Of a stretch of 9,071 bases of DNA, positions 5,933 to 9,071 are shown in pieces; position 1 is the stretch's first letter, and every line of letters begins with the position of its first letter. The notes beneath the pieces were generated by a model. The model saw only the letters and a program-made list of their open reading frames with translations. It was not told the origin of the DNA and ran no database searches. The translations under genes were made by a program, and so were the position numbers. Source of the stretch: Oscillospiraceae bacterium (GTDB lineage: Bacteria; Bacillota; Clostridia; UBA1381); NCBI GenBank assembly GCA_015068545.1, contig SVKH01000062.1, forward strand, positions 1-9,071. Reading direction: 5' to 3'.

Positions 5933-7237
5933 ATGGATTTACTAAAAATTGTTGAAAATACTATAAATACACATTCCATGCTAAAACGGGGCGACAGAGT
6001 TTTGGTAGCGCTTTCCGGTGGAGCAGATTCGGCATTTCTGTTAAGAATGCTGTGTAAGTTAAGGGAGAAGTATGGCATAACCGTAGGTGCTGCCCATGTA
6101 AACCACATGCTTCGTGAGGAGGCAGACCGCGATGAAGCTTTCTCCCGCAATTTGTGTCGGGAGCTTGGTGTTGAATTTCACCTTAAGAAAATAGATATAC
6201 GCGCTCTTGCCAAGGAAGCAAAAATGGGTGAGGAACAGTATGCAAGAAACGTAAGATACAGTTTTTTTTCGGAGCTTGGCTACGACAAAACAGCCACAGC
6301 TCATAATAAGAATGACGTGGCGGAAACCCTTGTGTTTAACTTTATGAGAGGAGCATCTTTAAAAGGGCTTTCAGGCATTCCGTACAAAAGGGGAAATATC
6401 ATACGGCCTATACTTGACCTGAAAAAGGATGAAATTCTTAAGTTTTCTGCAGAAATGGGATACGAATATGTGGAAGACAAAACGAATTTTCAGGCAGTTT
6501 ACTCCCGAAACAAAATCAGACTCGACATTATTCCTACTATTGAGAAGGAGTTTAACAGCAATTTTGTGGATGTAGTAACTCAGAATGCAAAGTTGATTAA
6601 GGAGGACAATCTGTTTTTGGAAAGCCTTGCAAATGATGCATACAAAGGCGAGGTTACCTTTGATATGAAGAAGGAGCTTGCCATGCCGGTATTCTCCAGA
6701 GTGTGCCAGCTTCATTACAAGCGATCAACAGGTGTAGCGGATAATTTGCCCGGTATGTATATAAGCAAAATCATGGAGCTTGTGGAAAAGAACAAAACAG
6801 GAAAATGCTTGGATCTTCCCGGAAGTGTTCTGGCAAAAATGGAATATGGCAGGCTCATCATTAGAAAAAAAGGCGACAAAGAAAGCTTTGAATATGCCAT
6901 AGAACCCGGAGGTGTTTTAAAAATTCCACAAATTGGCAAAAATATACTTATTAAAAAAACTGACGGTAAGGGTGACTTTTACCTGACAGACCTTGATAAC
7001 CTTACCGTAAGGCAAAGAAGAAACGGGGACTTTTTCTATCCTTCCGGAATGAATGGAAGGAAAAATCTATCCGACTTTTTTACCGATAAAAAAATATCCG
7101 GTAGCGTAAGAGACAGTGTGCCTATACTGTGTAAAGGCGAGGACATAGTCATGGTGGTAGGCTACCGCACAGACAAGCGGTTTTTGTCCGGTAAAATTGC
7201 TTGCAAAATAGAAGTGGAGGAATATAATGCAGACTAA
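5933..7237 (+). CDS. tilS: tRNA(Ile)-lysidine synthetase
   Basis: 434 residues, within the family range. TilS attaches lysine to C34 of the CAU-anticodon tRNA-Ile using ATP, switching its decoding from AUG to AUA and its charging from Met to Ile; it is normally essential. The N-type ATP pyrophosphatase P-loop is SGGADS at 28-33. The AHVNHMLR segment (54-61), the TAHNKNDVAET block (121-132) and the SRNKIRLDIIP segment (191-201) are typical TilS motifs. The C-terminal domain is present and intact at about 355-425, with VRQRRNGDFFYP and then KNLSDFFTDKKI, RDSVPIL and VGYRTDKRF. The start lies three bases after dnaB, and the likely ribosome site AAGGAA (5915-5920) is 12 bases upstream within dnaB. 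The 3' end overlaps ftsH by 11 bases. The hpt gene often found between tilS and ftsH in Bacillota is not here. Confidence 0.95.
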   Translation: MDLLKIVENTINTHSMLKRGDRVLVALSGGADSAFLLRMLCKLREKYGITVGAAHVNHMLREEADRDEAFSRNLCRELGVEFHLKKIDIRALAKEAKMGEEQYARNVRYSFFSELGYDKTATAHNKNDVAETLVFNFMRGASLKGLSGIPYKRGNIIRPILDLKKDEILKFSAEMGYEYVEDKTNFQAVYSRNKIRLDIIPTIEKEFNSNFVDVVTQNAKLIKEDNLFLESLANDAYKGEVTFDMKKELAMPVFSRVCQLHYKRSTGVADNLPGMYISKIMELVEKNKTGKCLDLPGSVLAKMEYGRLIIRKKGDKESFEYAIEPGGVLKIPQIGKNILIKKTDGKGDFYLTDLDNLTVRQRRNGDFFYPSGMNGRKNLSDFFTDKKISGSVRDSVPILCKGEDIVMVVGYRTDKRFLSGKIACKIEVEEYNAD

Positions 7238-9047
7238 AAACCGAGGATTTTTCAGCTGGGTGATGACAGCGCTCATTATAATACTGCTTGTATCGGTCAT
7301 CTCCGATTTTTTTGATAAGACCATAGAAACTGATTATTCGTCTTTGGTAAAATGTATAAACGGCGGAATGGTTTCCCAGTTGTATATAGATGACACCACC
7401 GCAACAGCTATTGTCGGCGAGGAAAGAATCAGATGCGAAATTCCATCTAAGGAAGTATTAAGGCAGGATGTAGGAGATAAAATTCTTGAAATGATAGATT
7501 CCGGAGCCTTGCAGTACGGTATAGCCCCAAAGCGGGTTTCGTGGATAGACTATGCTATGCCGATTACATCTCTTTTGCTTATGGGATTCTTCCTGTTTAT
7601 ACTGATTCAGCAAAATAGCGGAAAGGGTGCAGGAAACTTTGCCCGCAGTCGTGCAAAGCTGGAAACTAACGATGGCAGAAAAGTGAAGTTTTCCGATGTG
7701 GCAGGTGCCGATGAGGAAAAGGAAGAGCTTTCCGAGCTTGTGGATTTTTTAAAAAATCCACAAAAGTTTATTGCTCTTGGCGCCAGAATCCCAAAGGGTG
7801 TACTTATGGTGGGATCACCGGGTACAGGAAAAACCTTGCTTGCAAGAGCCGTTGCCGGAGAAGCCGGAGTACCGTTTTTCTCGGTGTCAGGTTCGGACTT
7901 TGTAGAGCTTTATGTAGGTGTGGGAGCTTCTCGTGTGAGAGATATGTTTGCTCAGGCGAAAAAGTCAAGACCGTGCATAATATTTATAGACGAAATTGAT
8001 GTAGTAGGCAGACAAAGAGGCGCAGGTATGGGGGGTGGTCACGATGAACGTGAGCAAACCTTAAACCAGCTCCTAGTGGAAATGGATGGCTTTGATAAAA
8101 ACGAAGGCATCATCATAATGGCAGCCACAAACAGACCGGATATTTTAGATCCGGCGCTTTTAAGACCGGGCAGATTCGACCGTCAGATAGTTGTGGATAG
8201 GCCGGATGTAAAGGGAAGAGAAGCGATACTGAAGGTTCATGCAAGGAACAAAAACCTTGCAAAGGACGTAGACCTTGAAAAGGTAGCAAAGGCAACTGTG
8301 GGGTACACAGGTGCCGACCTCGAAAATGTGCTTAACGAAGCGGCAATCTTTGCTGCAAGAAGAAATAAGACCGAAATAGACCAGCGTGATATAGATGACG
8401 CGAATATAAAGGTTATGATGGGACCGGAAAAGGCATCTCAGGTAGTAACCGAAAGGGAAAAAAAGCTTACCGCTTTCCATGAGGCAGGTCACGCAGTTTT
8501 AACCAAGTTGGTTTCCAAAACCGAAACTGTTCAACAGGTATCCATAATTCCAAGAGGCCGTGCAGGCGGTTATACCATGCATCTGCCGGATGAGGATACA
8601 TGGTATCGTGGGAAGAAGGATATGCTCAGGGATATCATCATACTTTTAGGTGGTAGAGTGGCAGAAGAGCTTGTTATGGAGGATATTTCAACAGGAGCTT
8701 CTTCCGACTTGAAACGTGCCACAAAAATTGCTCACGAAATGGTGGCAAAGTACGGAATGAGCGATGCTATGGGTCCAATATGCTATGATAGCTCTGATGA
8801 GGTATTTTTGGGCAGGGACTATGGCCATTCAAAGCAGTATTCCGAAACCACCGCTTCCCAAATAGATAAGGAAGTAGAAAGTATTATAAATGGTCAATAT
8901 AAAGAAGCGAAGTCGCTTCTTACCGAAAATATTGGCAGGCTTAACTCAGTTGCAAATGCTTTGCTCGAAAAAGAAGTTATAGACGGAGCAGAGTTTTTGA
9001 AATATTTTAATCAAGAAGGAGAAAAAGAAAATGAAACAAGTAAGTAA
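7227..9047 (+). CDS. ftsH: ATP-dependent zinc metalloprotease FtsH
   Basis: 606 residues, a normal FtsH length. It is a membrane-anchored hexameric AAA+ protease that extracts and degrades damaged membrane proteins and regulatory substrates. Helix 1 lies at about 11-28, an extracytoplasmic domain at about 30-108, and helix 2 at about 109-128. The AAA module has Walker A GSPGTGKT at 196-203 (serine where most FtsH proteins have proline), an aromatic pore loop ELYVGVGAS at 227-235, Walker B FIDEID at 253-258, and the second region of homology TNRPDILDPALLRPGRFDR at 301-319 with arginine fingers R313 and R316. The peptidase site is HEAGH at 418-422 with a third zinc ligand D494 in ASSDLKRAT. The ATG has a strong GGAGG six bases ahead (7216-7220) inside tilS, with which it overlaps by 11 bases. 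A further gene starts inside its last 17 bases. Confidence 0.97.
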   Translation: MQTKNRGFFSWVMTALIIILLVSVISDFFDKTIETDYSSLVKCINGGMVSQLYIDDTTATAIVGEERIRCEIPSKEVLRQDVGDKILEMIDSGALQYGIAPKRVSWIDYAMPITSLLLMGFFLFILIQQNSGKGAGNFARSRAKLETNDGRKVKFSDVAGADEEKEELSELVDFLKNPQKFIALGARIPKGVLMVGSPGTGKTLLARAVAGEAGVPFFSVSGSDFVELYVGVGASRVRDMFAQAKKSRPCIIFIDEIDVVGRQRGAGMGGGHDEREQTLNQLLVEMDGFDKNEGIIIMAATNRPDILDPALLRPGRFDRQIVVDRPDVKGREAILKVHARNKNLAKDVDLEKVAKATVGYTGADLENVLNEAAIFAARRNKTEIDQRDIDDANIKVMMGPEKASQVVTEREKKLTAFHEAGHAVLTKLVSKTETVQQVSIIPRGRAGGYTMHLPDEDTWYRGKKDMLRDIIILLGGRVAEELVMEDISTGASSDLKRATKIAHEMVAKYGMSDAMGPICYDSSDEVFLGRDYGHSKQYSETTASQIDKEVESIINGQYKEAKSLLTENIGRLNSVANALLEKEVIDGAEFLKYFNQEGEKENETSK

Positions 9048-9071
9048 GGATATGATTATTAGGGACGTTTT
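9031..9071 (+). CDS. Start of a possible DUF1858 (redox-disulfide) protein, cut by window edge
   Basis: An ATG at 9031 lies inside the last codons of ftsH in another frame, nine bases after a strong AAGAAGGAG (9013-9021). That is better than most ribosome sites in this window and argues for a real gene. The 13 visible residues are MKQVSKDMIIRDV, with the frame open to the edge. They resemble the first residues of DUF1858 proteins, which usually begin with a pattern like (V/I)-(T/S)-K-D-x-x-I-x-(D/E)-V and later carry a C-x-x-C pair. Such small proteins or domains are associated with hybrid-cluster proteins and other redox enzymes. The cysteines would lie outside the window, so the family call rests only on this short start. 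A gene here is likely; its identity is tentative. Confidence 0.55.
   Translation, partial: MKQVSKDMIIRDV

Noticed and set aside
1..9071. CRISPR array, insertion sequence, tRNA/rRNA gene, attachment site or defence island
   Set aside because: No spaced direct repeats, transposase-like or recombinase-like protein, terminal inverted repeats or tRNA-like cloverleaf was seen. Nearly all of the sequence is explained by housekeeping genes.

Overview
The window looks like a piece of chromosome from a low-to-moderate-GC Gram-positive bacterium (Bacillota, most likely class Clostridia). The basis is the gdpP-rplI-dnaB gene order, strong purine-rich Shine-Dalgarno sites before almost every gene, a consensus vegetative (sigma-A type) promoter, and protein family types such as GdpP and an apparent DUF1858 gene. 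The genus cannot be fixed by reading alone. Coding density is very high, and nothing points to horizontal transfer, mobile DNA or a defence system.

Left arm (1-1860, minus strand). Read in transcription order, it is luxS, an adenine-phosphoribosyltransferase-like gene, mtnN (MTA/SAH nucleosidase), then the 5' part of nudF (ADP-ribose pyrophosphatase), which runs off the left edge. The gaps are only 9-15 bases, and the Shine-Dalgarno sites touch or overlap the preceding stop codons, so this reads as one tightly coupled operon. The enzymes fit one pathway. MtnN cleaves S-adenosylhomocysteine to adenine and S-ribosylhomocysteine. LuxS converts the latter to homocysteine and DPD, the AI-2 precursor. 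The phosphoribosyltransferase could return adenine to AMP, and NudF would recover AMP and ribose-5-phosphate from ADP-ribose.

Centre (1861-2105). This 245-base divergent intergenic region holds two back-to-back promoters with extended -10 elements: one for luxS leftward and one for gdpP rightward. The luxS leader can form a hairpin next to its ribosome binding site.

Right arm (2106-9071, plus strand). It carries gdpP (c-di-AMP phosphodiesterase), rplI (ribosomal protein bL9, TTG start), dnaB (replicative helicase), tilS (tRNA-Ile lysidine synthetase), ftsH (membrane AAA+ protease), and the first 13 codons of a gene resembling DUF1858 redox-disulfide proteins. Spacings range from 21 bases to overlaps of 11 and 17 bases, so this is probably one transcription unit. 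It joins second-messenger turnover, translation, replication, tRNA decoding and membrane proteolysis, all housekeeping functions.

I found no previously undescribed system. The points worth a second look are the operon logic of the left arm, the divergent phosphoribosyltransferase in it, the absence of hpt between tilS and ftsH, the luxS leader hairpin, and the small gene overlapping the end of ftsH.
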